This document shows positions 26,301 through 40,090 of a DNA stretch of 64,000 nucleotides, one piece after another. Source of the DNA: Pomacea canaliculata (taxonomy: Eukaryota; Mollusca; Gastropoda; Architaenioglossa; Ampullariidae); NCBI RefSeq assembly GCF_003073045.1, contig NC_037592.1, positions 8,348,047-8,412,046 of the forward strand. The letters run 5' to 3'. How positions within the stretch are numbered: the stretch's first letter is position 1; each line of letters begins with the position of its first letter. The notes below the pieces were generated by a model. It was given only the letters and a program-made list of their open reading frames with translations, was not told the origin of the DNA and did not search any database. Position numbers and translations under genes: made by a program.

Positions 26301-26455
26301 ACCTTAAAAAAAAATTACCATCAAAATTCAAAATAATTTTGCATGTTTTGAACCAATTAATCACCTTTTCTGATCTTTTAGATTCTCCTGCGCTGGTGCA
26401 ACATGTCCAGACAGCTTGCCAGGTAAACTCTGACCAGTTCACCTTTGGAAACTGA
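11235..26455 (+). CDS. Gene A: molybdo-flavoenzyme, aldehyde oxidase/xanthine dehydrogenase family
   Basis: Thirty-four coding exons, about 4.0 kb of coding sequence and 1,333 residues, the usual size of xanthine dehydrogenase plus a short N-terminal extension. Family chemistry: hydroxylation of aldehydes or N-heterocycles at a Mo-pterin, electrons passing through two [2Fe-2S] clusters to FAD and then O2 or NAD+; cytosolic, homodimeric. No signal peptide or membrane segment is visible. Conserved: C91/C96/C99/C121, C161/C164/C196/C198, GGAFGGK (824-830), Gln796 (bovine XDH Q767), Arg939 (R912) and the catalytic Glu1277 in ATGEP (E1261). Odd: Ala831 replaces E802 and Pro941 replaces F914. Single-base deletions against the sister copies in exons 6, 10 and 33 (82, 102 and 107 bases instead of 83, 103 and 108) break the frame, so this is either a pseudogene or a sequencing error. 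Residue numbers ignore these deletions. The start ATG heads exon 1 in all three copies. Confidence 0.93.
14578..17343 (+). other. Gene A exons 7-14: linker and FAD domain
   Basis: Exons: 14578-14809, 14966-15045, 15391-15537, 15789-15890, 16016-16164, 16265-16375, 16769-16835, 17243-17343. A Cys/Lys-rich linker ([20 protein letters not shown]) precedes [14 protein letters not shown], which starts the FAD-binding fold; LVFGNSGFG and SWAGNL are the expected FAD-contact loops. Exon 10 lacks one base in the stretch after HPEF. Introns all have GT-AG ends here, unlike genes B and C. Confidence 0.88.
17750..26455 (+). other. Gene A exons 15-34: molybdopterin (catalytic) domain
   Basis: Exons: 17750-17908, 18096-18218, 18440-18529, 18753-18810, 19056-19205, 19596-19788, 20467-20571, 21122-21200, 21892-22006, 22219-22299, 22532-22641, 22979-23092, 23301-23459, 23761-23889, 24268-24398, 24672-24803, 24985-25108, 25649-25745, 26101-26207, 26382-26455. 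Motifs: [80 protein letters not shown] and a C-terminus ending TFGN. Exon 33 lacks one base shortly after ATGEP, which would replace the last 50 or so residues. Confidence 0.9.
21237..21411. mobile_element. Short non-autonomous DNA transposon (MITE), intron 22 of gene A
   Basis: A 175-base element bounded by the inverted repeat CAGGGCTTCTGCT / AGCAGAAGCCCTG, flanked on both sides by TTGTAC (21231-21236 and 21412-21417), a likely target duplication. The interior repeats the word GGACCCCTT / AAGGGGTCC. The CAGGG ends resemble hAT elements, but the apparent duplication is 6 rather than 8 bases, so the superfamily is uncertain. A longer relative lies at 46735-47257. Confidence 0.7.
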
Positions 26456-27068
26456 CCGTTTCTCAAAAGGTATGAAGAGAGCTTTTTGTGATCCCAGATG
26501 GAGCTGATAACATGATGACACATGTGCCAAGATTATGTAGAGATTAAGCCAAGATTTATCTTTAATGTGTGTAGCGTTTTTTTTTATTATAACACAAAGA
26601 AAAAATGATATGAGAAGACATACTAATCATTAACTGTCGTCTTTAGCATGAGATTATGCTTAATATTAGTGGTTCTTCATGAACGATATATGGTTAATTT
26701 TAATGGTGTTTTATGAACGGTATATGGTTAATATTAATAGTTTTTTATTAGTGGTGTATGGAAGGCAAATTAGCTACTTGCTCTGTATGCGGAGCTTTTT
26801 TTCTTTATTTTTTTTTTGGATGGAATGCTTTCTACAACATAAATGTCTTTTATAAAATTGTAACTGCGCTTATAAAAACGTTCCTCGCGAAAGGAAAGTT
26901 TTGTCATGATTTCTTTTTGAACCTATTGTCAACTTTTATCTTTGAATGTACCTATAGTCTACTTTTTGTCTATGAAAAAGAAAAACACTTTACTTTTTTT
27001 AGCCCTATGCATTATTAATTAGTTTTTCTTAATGAAATCATTATTATTATTATTATCACTTCGTGTAA

Positions 27069-27074
27069 AATAAA
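27069..27074 (+). terminator. Candidate poly(A) signal of gene A
   Basis: AATAAA about 610 bases after the stop codon of gene A; a second AATAAA lies near 27160. The 3' flank (TCTTTGAATGTA near 26940) resembles that of gene B (CCTTTGAATGTA near 48675), suggesting shared untranslated sequence. Confidence 0.35.
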
Positions 27075-30000
27075 GTGCTTATCACAAAAAATGATAGTGA
27101 GAGATCCTATATTATATCCTGTATGTTAATTGTTATCATGTTTCTTGCCTAATAGCAAAAATAAAGATGTTGCCATTGTTGAGTTCTCAACAACTGGATT
27201 CTTTTCAATCCCTCCTTCCGGGCAATCTCTCTTCATTTCTGAATATAACTGTTAAGAAAGATTAAGACAATTTAGGCGATACTCTCAATCACAATGAAGG
27301 CCATTCTGTTGATACCCTGTTATATTCATCAGACTTACACAAGAAGGCATGATTTAATAACAAGAATAATAATAATAAATGCAAAATTTGTAAAGCGCAT
27401 ACTCACACTCCTTTGGAGTAAGCTCTTTTAGAAACAAGAATGAAATATGGACAGCATACAAAGGAGAGGAAAACAAATAACATATGAACTAAAAAGAATA
27501 AACGACCTACTAAACGAATAACTGTATAATCCAATACAGAATACACAAAGAGGAACCAAATAACAAAAACAAGAGCTGAGAGTAACATGATATTGCCAAA
27601 GGCAGGATGTGAAAAAGGACTAGCATTATAGAAAAGGTTGTTAATAATAATTGGAAATTTATAAAGCGCAATAGCTCAGCTAAAGCGAACTTTATTTGCG
27701 CTGAACAAAATCATAATATATTTGCAAAGATGTAGAACAAAATAACAAAATAGTAACAAAGATGTAGAACAAAACACAAATAGTAACAAAGATGGAAAGG
27801 AAGAACAATGCGAGGACTCGCGTTCTGACTTTAAAGGGCGATAACTGTAGATGTAAAGGTAACGACTCCAGAGAATAAGTTTAGTGACATCAGGAGAATA
27901 CTGGGACGATACTAAGTAATCTTGAGAATATGAAGAAATATTATCACATGAAACTGCAAAAGCTGATCATCACAATTTACTCCTGTAGCTGAAGGTCGCT
28001 GCCGAAGCGAGTTAATTCGTGCGCGGAATGTGATCCAGCCAATAGATCCAAACAGTTCACACTTCAAAATAATATTGTATACGTTAGAGGACCAGAAGAG
28101 GACGAAAACATAACAGAAGCACATGTAAACATGAAGGTCCAACACTTTTATCGTAAGCACAACAAAAAAAAATATGGATAGTTCGCTTCATGCGCTGCGC
28201 AGACTGAGAAGTTTAGTCCTGCTAGAAGGGACAGAACTCTCTCTCTCTCTCTGTCTTCAAGTGTTGGATTATGTACGCGCGCTGTTCAAATAGAAAAAAT
28301 TTGTTTGACAAATCACACCTTATAAGCATACATTAAATTAGTCGTGCACTAAAACACTGTAGATAACGTTGTATAAGAACCTGCAGTGTGCGGTAAACAA
28401 ACGACAAAAGGTTACAACCTTGTTTTATCGCACAGACAGGTTCAGCTGCAGAAGAAAATGTCGCGCCGCAGGGAATCATGGGAGTACGTGCATCCACAAG
28501 ATAAATAACAAATATTTAGTTATGTACCATAAACCGCAATGATTTTAAAATCTAGGGGTAAGACAAATATAACAAAGTCATTAAAAATGCTTTTTTGTGA
28601 GAATTGTAAATAACTTAATTTTAACGTTTTAAATTTTTATAACAAATTTATTTTTAAATGTTTTGTTTCTTCACATTTTAAAAAGTTTAAAACAATGTTT
28701 AATTTTAAAATGTTTTTTGGTAAATGTTTCACCTAAAACTTTAACCTATTACAACCATGTAAGCGTTTTTAAAATGTTTCAGTGCTCTCTGGGATACATA
28801 CACAGAGTAGAACCATAAAAACAAAATACACTCACATACAAAAGCATTAATCTCACTGCTCCACGTATTGATACTCTTCTTTATTTATCAGACTTACACA
28901 ATAAAACAACCAAATAATCAGACCACGAACACACAGTCCATTTACAACATGACATATACGCATGCATCTTTAAGTCTTCCATAGAAGTCAGGATGCACCA
29001 CAACTCCGCCCTAACGTGTTGACAAACATAATGGCAGAAGTCATCAAATAATGCATGAAGCCTATGACAATGCATGAGAAAAGAGATTTATTACGATTTA
29101 ATATCTCTTTTTACTTTTTTTTTTTTACTATATTTCTGTATTGCGGATGTGCACGCACAGGTAGATTTTTACACGCTTACAACAGCTTGGACTCAGTAAT
29201 GCGCAACAGATCTTACAACAGATGTGGTGTACAAAAATTCTGCCACAAATGACAAATACAACGATCTGTGCAAACTGCAAGAAATGTCCTCGACATCAGT
29301 GTCATTTTCTGGGTTATCGTGTGCCTGTATTTCATGCTGAGTCACAGAAGATGATTTAAAACAATCCTGTTAAAAAAAGCACGCACACACACAGAGAGAT
29401 AAGAAATGACACTAAAAGCCAGAATTAGCCTCGAAGGTTGTACTATGCTATAATCCAAAAGAAAATGTTCAGTGAATCGTCATGAAAAAAGAAAGTGCTC
29501 GTTCACTTTTTGAACTACTTCATTAGGAGTCACAGATATGAGGACGATAGGACTACATGAAAAACTTTCACCTCTTTAACTGAATGGATGTCTTTTGAGT
29601 GAGTGTGCATGCATGCTTAGAGGCCTCTAGATAAAACCTGGAAAATAATAATGATGATGATGATGACGATGATGACGATGATACTAATAATATGAAGAAG
29701 AAAAAGAAGAAGAAAATGAAGAAGAAAAAAAAAGAAATTACAGCGACTTCGATATAAATAACAGTTACAATTAACTGTTCAAACGGTACAAAACGACCTT
29801 GGTGTGTGGTGCCGCTCCATGTTTTAATCTGGATTATCGAGTACCTGTCTATATCGGTGCATCATTGGGAACAAACCTGTTTCAAAGCACGAATAGCACT
29901 TGAGGTGGAGAGATACTTTGGCCAACATCACTTTGAGGTCGTGCTATATACCAAAAGAAAAAGTTACGGAATTGTTACGGAAAAAAAGGGTGAGTACCAG

Positions 30001-30670
30001 TTCACTATCTTGACCACTTTGTCAGGATGCACAGAAATCATTAGGTCAGAACTCATCTCTAATGTGTCAAGAGTTTGAGATGTCAGCTGACAAGTTCCAA
30101 ACTAACACTGAAAGGCATAGACGTTTATGAAAGAAAATAAAACCAACATTCACATACCATAATAATATGTGGCTGTTAGATATCTTCTCGGAAATGGAAT
30201 GAAGTCGCTTAAACTGTAGCCTAATTCCGTGATTTGTTCAGACAACTTATCGTTCATTTTAAAGTTCGAGTTAAATACATCAAATGCCTACATAGACTGG
30301 CAATGTCATGCTAACAGATTGAACGGAATATAAATACTATATATCTGCACCTGCTACAGTTTTTTTTTTTATCTTAGGAAACGGAACTGATGACGTACAG
30401 CGGAGTTTTTATCTAAATGCTTTGTTCTATAAATTGAGCCCATTCCAGACTTTGTTACACAAGGACCTCATGTTGACCTTCTGCTGACAGAGGGAGCTAA
30501 CATTTTCTTCTAAAATGTATGTGCGCTCTGTTTGTGTCTTTTTACAAATAAGTGTTGTGTGTTTTGCAGCAGAATTACATATTTAGAAAGAGAATTTCGT
30601 AATAATGTAATTGTCTCTTTTCAGAAGAAGTTTGCACGTCTGTCTGCGGGAAGTCCACAGAGTTAAAAGA
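27075..30670. other. Intergenic region between genes A and B
   Basis: No gene seen. It holds two similar AATAAT...TAAAGCGCA segments near 27362-27396 and 27640-27675 (likely copies of one dispersed repeat), a CT run at 28237-28252, ATGATG runs near 29650-29690 followed by a purine run of AAG units to about 29740, and two copies of the upstream block described separately. TATAAAT at 30428-30434 is a weak TATA candidate for gene B. TTTTCAG near 30618-30624 may end a 5' untranslated intron. Confidence 0.5.
29452..30105 (+). repeat. Upstream conserved block, present twice before gene B
   Basis: Segments near 29300-29560 and 29800-30105 share the order GG(G/A)TTATCG(T/A)GT(G/A)CCTGT, then CCAAAAGAAAA, then TTCACT. 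A single equivalent block lies before gene C (about 49840-50115) and a shorter remnant before gene A (10434-10480). It may be part of the ancestral promoter or simply duplicated flank. Confidence 0.5.
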
Positions 30671-33409
30671 ATGCCTGGGACTGATGATCCATCTCTGTTA
30701 TGTCCCGCGTGTGGCACAAAGTAAGAAATGTTTCTTAAATTTACAGTCTGCTCAAAATCATCTTAAACTGATGTAAAGCATTTATTGTTTTTATGTTTTA
30801 TTTAACAAAAATTTCGTGCCGTTTATTTAGTGTATCCTACAGGCTTAGAACCATAAACTGAACTGATCTAAACAAACTGTGCCTTCCCTGCAGTTTAGGT
30901 CTGTAAATGATAAATATCCTATAATCCACTTGCATTTTGGTAATCTGCAGTCTCTTCTGACTCCAGTAGTAGATTACTTTATCCAAAACGTTGAATTAAA
31001 AAAAAACAAGACATTTTCCAATGCTTACTTTGCCATGTTTGCAAACTTTCTTTGTTGAAAGCTTTTCTAAGTTAAATCATTTTCTCTGTAAGCTGATGAT
31101 GATATGTGAAATACAAAAATGTGATCTTCTTTTATTATTTGTACCATGCATTTTTTATTGTGCTTATTAAACACGATGCTCTATATAACTTACTTGAAAA
31201 AATCCAAACGAGCCGTTTTTAAACATAAACTCTAGGTCTACAAACTTCTAAACCATGGAGATACAAGCATTTATAGCCACTAGACTCTGCCTGCAACTGT
31301 TTCAGGCAAAATGTGTCCCCAGGGTCAGCAGGTCAGGAGGAGTATGCGAGGACCTGCATCAGCTGCGGCTTCTTCATGAAACTGCGTCTACAGCAGGGAG
31401 CTAGCGACGGCGTCACCTTCACAGTGAATGGCACTCAGATCACAGGTAATATTAGTACTGTAAATGTTGGTAAACATAATAGTGATAATTCAGTAAACAA
31501 CACAGGAACACGTACACTTGCGGGTAAAAACACAAGTACACATAAAGGTAAATAATATAGGTACAGCTATTAGCAATCACTCAGGTAATTTTATTTGTAA
31601 ACAAGAGAGGTCTGATTTTTAGTAAACAGTTCAAGTATGGATAGTAGGAAAAAAAACAACAAAGCTACCGCTGTATGTTAGGAACACATGTTCAACTGTT
31701 GGTTTAGAATCCACTTAAGCAACTTCTAGGGAAAGCAGAGGCAGAGTTATGACTGAATAACATGGCTGTATGCAAACAACAAATGTAATGGCTTTAGATA
31801 ATGTTTCTGTGAAAATGAAAGACACTATCCAAGAAAGATCGATAACCAGTCACAACCAATTCTTTAAAGTTTGAAGGTTCACATCAAAAAAGTCTTTTCA
31901 AAATAATTTCAAGCTTTATTTTGTGTGCGCGACATCCAGGGCAAGTTTATTACTTAGGAGTTTATTTCTCGTGTAATATTCAGTCTCTACATTTAATCTC
32001 ATTTATTACCAAACTGTCGGCAGTGGGAGATGAGTTTAACCCCGCCACGTCCCTCAACGAGTACCTGAGGAGGACAGGTGTATCTCGGGGTACAAAGCAG
32101 CTGTGTATTGAAGGAGGGTGTGGGGTGTGTCTAGTGGCCGTGAAACTCTATGATCCAGTCAGCGCCACGTCTCAGGTGTACGCCGTCAACTCAGTAAGAT
32201 TTTATATACTGTATATTTAAAAATTGCACTAGAGACAACAAAAAGCTTGCGCGAAGAAGCCCATTAAGTATTTGTCCGATTTAGATATGTTGCCAAACGA
32301 CTTACAAAATGTAACACTGAAAGAACGTATTATTTATCAAAAAATCGAATGACTTTACTTTTTGACTAAGCATTTGCATTAGAGGATCACAACACTGAGT
32401 CATTCAAATTGTTCCCAAAATTAATGTCCCCTTGTTTAACTCTTTTTTACACAGTGTTTAGTGCAACTGTACATGTGTGACGGGTGGGAGATAACGACCA
32501 TCGAAGGACTGGGCAATGTCCGAACTGGCCTCCATGCAATACAAAAGCGTCTGACTAAGTACAATGGAGCTCAGTGTGGCTTCTGTAGCCCCGCCCAAGT
32601 CATGAATATGTATGGGTGAGTAATCATGCAAAGACTGCGACAAATAAACTTCTTTGCTGCGAAAAAGATTATCGTATAAAATAGTTTTAAGTAAGCCGCT
32701 TCAAAATCAACTGGATAATGTTCGGTTATTTTAATTACTATTTCTCCTTCCATTGATTTTAATAATTTTAACAACGGGGATTGTGTGTTAGTTTGCTTCA
32801 GAGAAACCCCACACCCACCATGCAGCAGGTGAGGACGCCTACGATGTCTCTATTTGTCGCTGCACAGGTAAGTTCATTTAATTTTACAACAAAATTAAAA
32901 TATAAAGTTTTATTTAATTTGCACTGTAGGTCGACTATCACAAAGTTTGATTGCCAAAGTTTCAATAATAACCGGATTCCTTATCAAGAGTTACTATTAA
33001 TTAATTGGTTTTCAGTCATATCTTAAAACAACATTCTTACTGTGTCACGTTTGCGTTAAGCTTTAAAACTGTTTGTCTGTTAAAAGCTGACTTCAAGAGT
33101 TTACATCAGAGGCAGTTATTTTGGACACAAAAATTTGTAGGCGTTTAAATAAGGGTTTTGTTTTAACTGCGTAATTAAAATGCCTCGTAAAATAAATATT
33201 GATATAATATAGATATTGTAGTTTGTATTCATGGCCTAGCAAAATGTATGTGTGTACTTTCTAATATTATTATACTACTAAATCACTAAACAACATTGTA
33301 CAGCAGTACTTGGTGTTACTCTACAGGCTACAGGCCAATCCTGGACGCCATGAAGTCTTTTGCCTCAGACGCCCCACCCAGTCTACAAGGAGGCATGATT
33401 GATATTGAG
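30671..33409 (+). other. Gene B exons 1-6: zinc-ribbon-like extension and two [2Fe-2S] domains
   Basis: Exons: 30671-30720, 31306-31445, 32024-32193, 32455-32615, 32792-32867, 33327-33409. C11/C14 and C34/C37 fall at exactly the same positions as in gene A although the residues between them differ ([15 protein letters not shown] against [15 protein letters not shown]). Exon 4 is almost base-identical to exon 4 of genes A and C, including the first ~14 bases of the following intron. Confidence 0.9.
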
Positions 33410-36400
33410 GTATGGAAATACTGACATCAACATCATACGTAGCAGCAGCATCACAATCGTCTTTATCGCCTTTTTCTTTACGATTTTTGTTGCATTTAGT
33501 GTGTTCGAATGCATGTCCACACAATTACAAATATACCTTAACTGTTATTAATAAACATGTATTTATTTTTTACCTATTTTATATTTGTCACCTCATATTT
33601 TCTTTTGTGAAGGAGCTTTTATCAACAGATGAACAGAAAAAAATATTGTGTTAATATATTAAGTGTGATAACCGAGACATAAGTAGAAGTCGTTCTTTTA
33701 AAGGATTTGAACCCCAAGATGTGCAAGAAGACCGGTGAGAGATGCGAGGGCAAGTGTAACAACAAGAAGGACAAGAAGAGTTGTTCCAGTGCTCGACAAC
33801 GGAACAGCGGTTCCCTGAGTAACGTGGGCGCCAGGGCTGGGTGGTTCAAACCCACCACACTACAAGAGCTGTATACCCTGCTCCATCAGCACCGCGCGGA
33901 CAACCATCGCCTGGTCTCTACAATTTACATTCACTGGCTTTGCAGTATCTGAACAGATGTTTTTTTTGAATCTGCAAGAGCAAAAGTTATTACTGCATCC
34001 AAATAAACAGGTGTTCACTTAATATCATCCTTGTCATAATCCGTTTGACACATAATTTTGAAAGTTAGAAATCTTGAACACATTTACATTTCCAAAAATA
34101 TGCTAATCTACAATAGTTACGTCATCTTCTAGACCCATATAAATAAAGCTATAGTATTCTATGCAAGACTCTGATTTGGAGCCATTTTAATTTAATATCT
34201 TTATCTTGGCTTAATACATTTCTACAACAGTTAGGCACATGTGTATTATTTACATGTTATCATAGTACAGTCTTGCGATTGAATTACAGGGATCTATGCA
34301 ACCATTTTTAGAGAGACAAAATTAATGTACATCATATATCTTTTAACATCTTGACTGATAGAAAATTTCCTCTTTCATCCAGCAACCCTTTGTCTATTCT
34401 ATACAGAAATGGTGTTTAGGCTCTGATATAATCTCTTCAATATGTTTACACACAACACTTTCTCCAAATGCTTTTAAAACATCCGTCCAGAAACTATTTA
34501 CAGTTACAAAGAAACAACTGGTTTTAACATTTTATGTGCATAATAATCATTTTCCAGCTATGACTGGTTTTCTTTATGTTCCACAACCATGTTAGTTTTA
34601 AGGCATTCATATAAGTTCTAACATCAGTATGTCAATCCCCCATTATATACTTTTTTAATAGACACTTTCTGCTAATTTTATCCTTTTTTCCACCCACACA
34701 AACTGAAATATAGATTTTTGAATGTTGTTAACCTGGGGGATTTGGCAGCAATAACCACAAGTGTTAACTTGACAAGATTAAGGACTTGAATATTGCTACT
34801 CTTCCTAATGGAGTTAACTGTCTTTTCAGCCAAAACAATGTTCTAATTTCGGCTAGCTTACTATCATAATTTAACTTTATACATGCTTTTAGATTATTAG
34901 TAAACCAAATACCAAGAATTTTGAACTGCATCTGTAAATGTACTTAGCTGATGAATAGCCACACAACTACATCTACGCCGAAGGGTTTGCACCTAACCTG
35001 AGGATATAATTAAGCGTTGTAGCAGATAATTAATTAACGGATGGGTTTAGGAGGCTGAAATTTACAGGTTAGTTTAATATCGCCAATACCTACCGATATC
35101 TGAAAAAACCGCAATCCATTCAGGTTGTTCTTTAACCGCCGTCTTTAAACTGTAAGAAACATTTTTATGTCGACTAACATTCTTTTACATACTTTCTTAG
35201 GTGTTTTCAAAGAGATTGGACCGTGGATGTATAATATTTTGATTGACGTCAAAGGAATTAGAGAGCTGTACAGGATTGAGGTGAGATTTTTGACAATAAA
35301 AGAATGTTTGTTGAACAGAATATATAAGCGTAATTCATAGAACCAATTGTTTAAAAGAATTATTCCTCTTGAATATATTACCGTTAAAAAGAGCATAAGT
35401 ACTACATGCAGTCTAGTCTTGATAACCCTGCTGCACTTAGAGCTACAAAGATTACTTTGTCAGTTGACTTTTATGGTGATGTTGTTCATGTGACGTGGCA
35501 GTTCACTCCCTCGCTGGTGTGGGGCGCTAACCTGACGCTGACCAACATCCACGACCTGTGCGACAAGGCGCGCAGCAACGCATCACTGCCGTACGCCGCC
35601 GTCTTCGCGGAGCACATCAAGAAAGTGGCCAACAATGGCGTCAGGAACGTACGTGTCACGTGTTACAACTTACAACATGCTAGTTTCTAAATATACCTAC
35701 AATATCCTACAATACTTGCTAGTCGGAAAATAGAAACGTATTTTACCTATTTATTACTCATCAGCTCCGTAAGAAATGTCTTGAATGTTTGTCTCTTTAT
35801 CTCAGCTGGCATCATGGGCAGGCAATCTGATGCTGAAACACAAACATCCAGAGTTCCTCTCTGACATCTACACCATGCTGGATGTTGTTGGTACCAGACT
35901 CCTGATTGGTGAGTCTCAGATTATATCTCAATCGAGCCTGTTAGTAAAAAAATAAAATAACATAATAAACAAAACAAGTAAACAAAAAGAACCTCTACAC
36001 AATGACTCTAATTCACCAAAAATAAATTCACCAGAAGTAAAAAAAAAACAATTATTGAAAACTTATTTCAGTGTTTACGGCGCTGATGTTATTCCTTTCA
36101 GGCGATGAAACTGGAAACAGAAGCCAGTGCACCTTGAAAGAATTTCTCAGCCTGGACATGCAGGGGAAAGTCATCGAGGCAGCCTTACTCCCAACCTACA
36201 CCGACACCAACAACTACATCCGACTTTACCGTGTTTCACAGCGACTACAGGCAAGCTTCTTTCATAATCCAGCAATCCGGCTAATGAAATAATATTTTTA
36301 GACTTTTAAACAATTCTTTATAATAAAGTAGTGACTAGTATATTTTCATTTCTCCCCCAGGCTGATCATGGTCACGTGATAGCAGGGTTCAACATGAAGA

Positions 36401-39400
36401 TTGACAAGACCAACAACTGCACGGTGCTACAACGACCAACTATCGTTTTCCAGGGCATCAATGGCACTCTGGTCAGTCTCTGAGAATTAGTGTCAAGCTG
36501 CAGAAGAAATATATGTTTTTGTAAACACATTAAACTAACTGATAAAATTTTTAAAATGTCTGGAGAAAACAAATTAACAGACGCAACAATATTACTTGTC
36601 AATAGAACCGAGCTGAAAATACAGAGGCTTTTCTGGAAGGCAAGCAGCTGGGTGATCCTCAAGTTCTCAGAGGCGAGTATCAGTAACAAATAAATACTTT
36701 TTGCCATGAAACCGATATAAGGGAAGATACAAGAAAAGGATTCAATCAAGTTATAATGAAAGTTCACAACGGATATCTGATGTGTCTTTTTCTTTTCGTG
36801 ATGTCACTCTTGACTAGAACAAAGTTGCATTAAACGGTGTATCATACCCGTGGTTACCCGTAAAGTCATCTTTGAGTATTAAGAGCAACGGAAAGAGAGT
36901 TATATTTTTACTTCAAGTCCCTGGAAGCGATGCCTCTGTCACAGTTCTTCCTCCTGTTTACTAGCGTTATCCTCTTGCTTCTCAAAGCTGTTTATTGTTT
37001 ATTTTGCACTGATTGTATAGTATGTACAATGTGTTTTGCTAGAGTTTTTGTTTCTTTTCAGACTCACTTTCCATGCTGAACATGGAGCTGACCCCTGCCA
37101 GTGACCCTCTACTCGCCAGTGCTGATTATCGGCGAAGTACTGCAGTGTCCTTCTTCTACAAGGTCTCTCATTTGTATTTTTCTAAAGGGCACTATCATTA
37201 TTCTTTCGGCTTCTGTCGTTCTTCCAATGGACTTAATTCAGAAGGTTTAAAACATCACATTTAAGCATTACTCGCTGTAACGAGGTTGTATTAGCTTACA
37301 TTTTAGCGTGGACTAAAGATAAACGATTTCCTGCATGAAATGACTAGCTTGTGGTTGTGTTTAACAAAAAGCGCAAGAAAGATATGATTGATTGATTCTG
37401 AAATGCATATGAAATGTTTATGACGGAGGTAGCTGAGCAACGTGAGATTTGTTTGGTAGTTTCTAACAACAAAGATGAGTAAAACACGCTTGCCTTAATT
37501 CAAAATACCCCTGACCACTCGACAGAATTGTTAATACATCAGTCACAGTAATTGCTTATAAAAATAAAGAGTGACTGCCCTAAAATACGACGATAAACTT
37601 TATTTAAAACCTGCTGAGGTAGACAGTTGGAAAATTCAGTCTTTAATCAATTATTTGAAATCCATGTATGTGCTACCTGGTTTGTTTGTTTGTTTTTTGT
37701 TTTTGTTTCTGTTTTTGTTGTTTTTTTTAATTTGTCTTTTTTGTCCGTATTTCCGTTGTCCAGCACAAACAGTTTGTTTCCACTTCATGTATTTAGATCC
37801 TCATTTTCTGTGCACTTTCTATGTTTCTAGTCTGTTTGTAAAGTTTTCTGGTTCTCAGTACGTGCTGGACGTGTGTGGAGACAAGGTGGCTCAGAGGTAC
37901 CGTAGTGGAAGGACCAGTCTGGTGCGCCCAGTGTCGTCAGCAAAGCACTCCTATGACACCCGGCAGGAGGAATGGCCTCTGAACCAGCCCATCACCTCCA
38001 TCGACGCCGACTACTTGGTAATAGATTGTTTGTACATTTATTTTGTGTCAGTCGTAGTCAGTTGCAAGAAATTATTAACCGCGAGAATTTGTATTGTCAT
38101 CTGCGAAAAAAATGTTATTTGCTTAGCTAATATTTTGTATTGTCAACGATTATCTCTCTAATTATATATAACCACACATTTTATCACGTAACTTAAACAT
38201 CTCTTTAGCTTCTTTAATTCATTTAACTTTACAAGAAACATCTCAGAACTTTCCTTCACCCAATTGACGATAATCAGCATTCATATATTTTAGTAATTAT
38301 TTTACGTGTTATTAACATATTTCAGACATCTCTCTCCATCATTCGCATCATCATTCTCTCGTCTAGAACTTATTTCGTGCCACCGTAAGAGCCAGAACAC
38401 TTCCCATAGCATCTCTTAGTTCTCTATAATCATGCACAACTGACGAGTACAGTGATTGAAGTTCGGGAGGGCAGGCCTTTAATTCCAATAGTCAAATTTT
38501 AAATATTTAATCAATCTAATACGTAAGAGGATCCAGGGTTAGATATGCAGCTCTGTAAACAATAGATAAATAGTATCAACATATGTACGCAGGTTTCTGG
38601 AATGTCTCGGTACTTGGATGATGTTCCTCTGGAGCCTGGCGAGCTGCACGCTGCCTTCGTCCTCAGCACTCAAGGGAACGCTGAGATCGCATCCATGGAT
38701 GCTCAACTGGCGCTGGTAAACTAGCTTACAGACAGAGAAACAATGTCTGGAACTTACTTATCCAGCCTGCATGTTTGTATTTTTGTGCCACTGATATTTG
38801 CTTGTTTTTTTACGAGTAAATGTTAAATATTAAAATATGCAATCAAGAGAATCTCTAACAATTTTGCATAATTTCGTCAAAGGTACTACGGACTAACTGT
38901 GAATTACCGAGTTCTATTCAATTTTAAGTCCGTCATCTTTTAACTGCTCTCAAAATCAGAAATTGTTTATTTTTGTGAAGTAAATGAGTAAATTAAAAAG
39001 CTCTGACAAATTCTGTTAATGTTTTTTCTTAATTTTTGTAAACCAGAGGTTGCGTAGAACCATATAAAATATAAGAATAATTCAAAACGCACTTCTTATT
39101 TCTTACCAAAGTCTTTTTCTAGTAAAACTGGATAAAAGTTGTCAGATCTTTCCCCTTTATTTGTTATCTGTAATCATACAGAAAATTCTCTGAATTTATA
39201 GAAATAAGAACAAAGCATCTCCTTTGTTTAAGATTGCATTTTTCCATGCTTTACCAGTTGATCATCCTGCGATATGTAATACTATCCTTATAAATTTCTT
39301 GGCTTAATGATGCCGTGTAAGGGAATATCTGATTCCTGTCTATGCTTTGCATTGATGGATTCACTTTCAAATTAAATAAGTACTAAGGATGAATTAGTGT

Positions 39401-40030
39401 TAGACCTTTAGATGTGCAACTGCGAGCTTTTTCTTGATAACTTCTTCGTTCTCTACGTTAGTGGAAATCTCGTCCAAGAAACTGAAAACGGTTGATGATG
39501 ATGATGCACTGCTGTCAATGTTTCAGTCTTTACCAGGGGTACTCAGGTTCATCCAAGCTTCTGACATTCCACCAGGCGGAAAAAATAGTTTTTCCACTTT
39601 TACTTCAGCTTCAGAAGAGGTAAACGGGCTGAATGTTTGCATGCTACTAGATGTTTCTAGATATAAGAGCATGACTTTGACTTAGAAATGAACAGATGAA
39701 AGAGAGTTAATAATTTAAATATATTCTATGAAAGGATCTTTTCTGTTAAAAGTGCAGTTTAAAAATATAAAAGAAGACCATAGCATCTACAACATAAAAA
39801 TGATACACCAAAATAATAATATACCAACAGCAAGACGTGGTTACAAGAAATATCTCTGAGTTAATCATTAGACACCAGAGTTTCCGTTTGAAAGTGTCAT
39901 TTCCAGCTTTTTTCTGGTTTAGATTCTCTGCAGTGGTCGTGTGGAGTATGCTGGCCAGCCCATTGGCATCATCGTTGCAGGTGAGGTTCTTAGATGTCAC
40001 TACTCTTGCAGATGACAACATGGAGACGCT

Positions 40031-40090
<60 letters not shown>

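Noticed and set aside
11235-26455. Naming the genes XDH
   Set aside because: E802 and F914 equivalents are replaced and R880 has no clear match, so xanthine activity cannot be assumed; no symbol was given.
37571-38161. 196-residue plus-strand frame
   Set aside because: Exon 15 of gene B read through both flanking introns; only 37859-38017 is coding.
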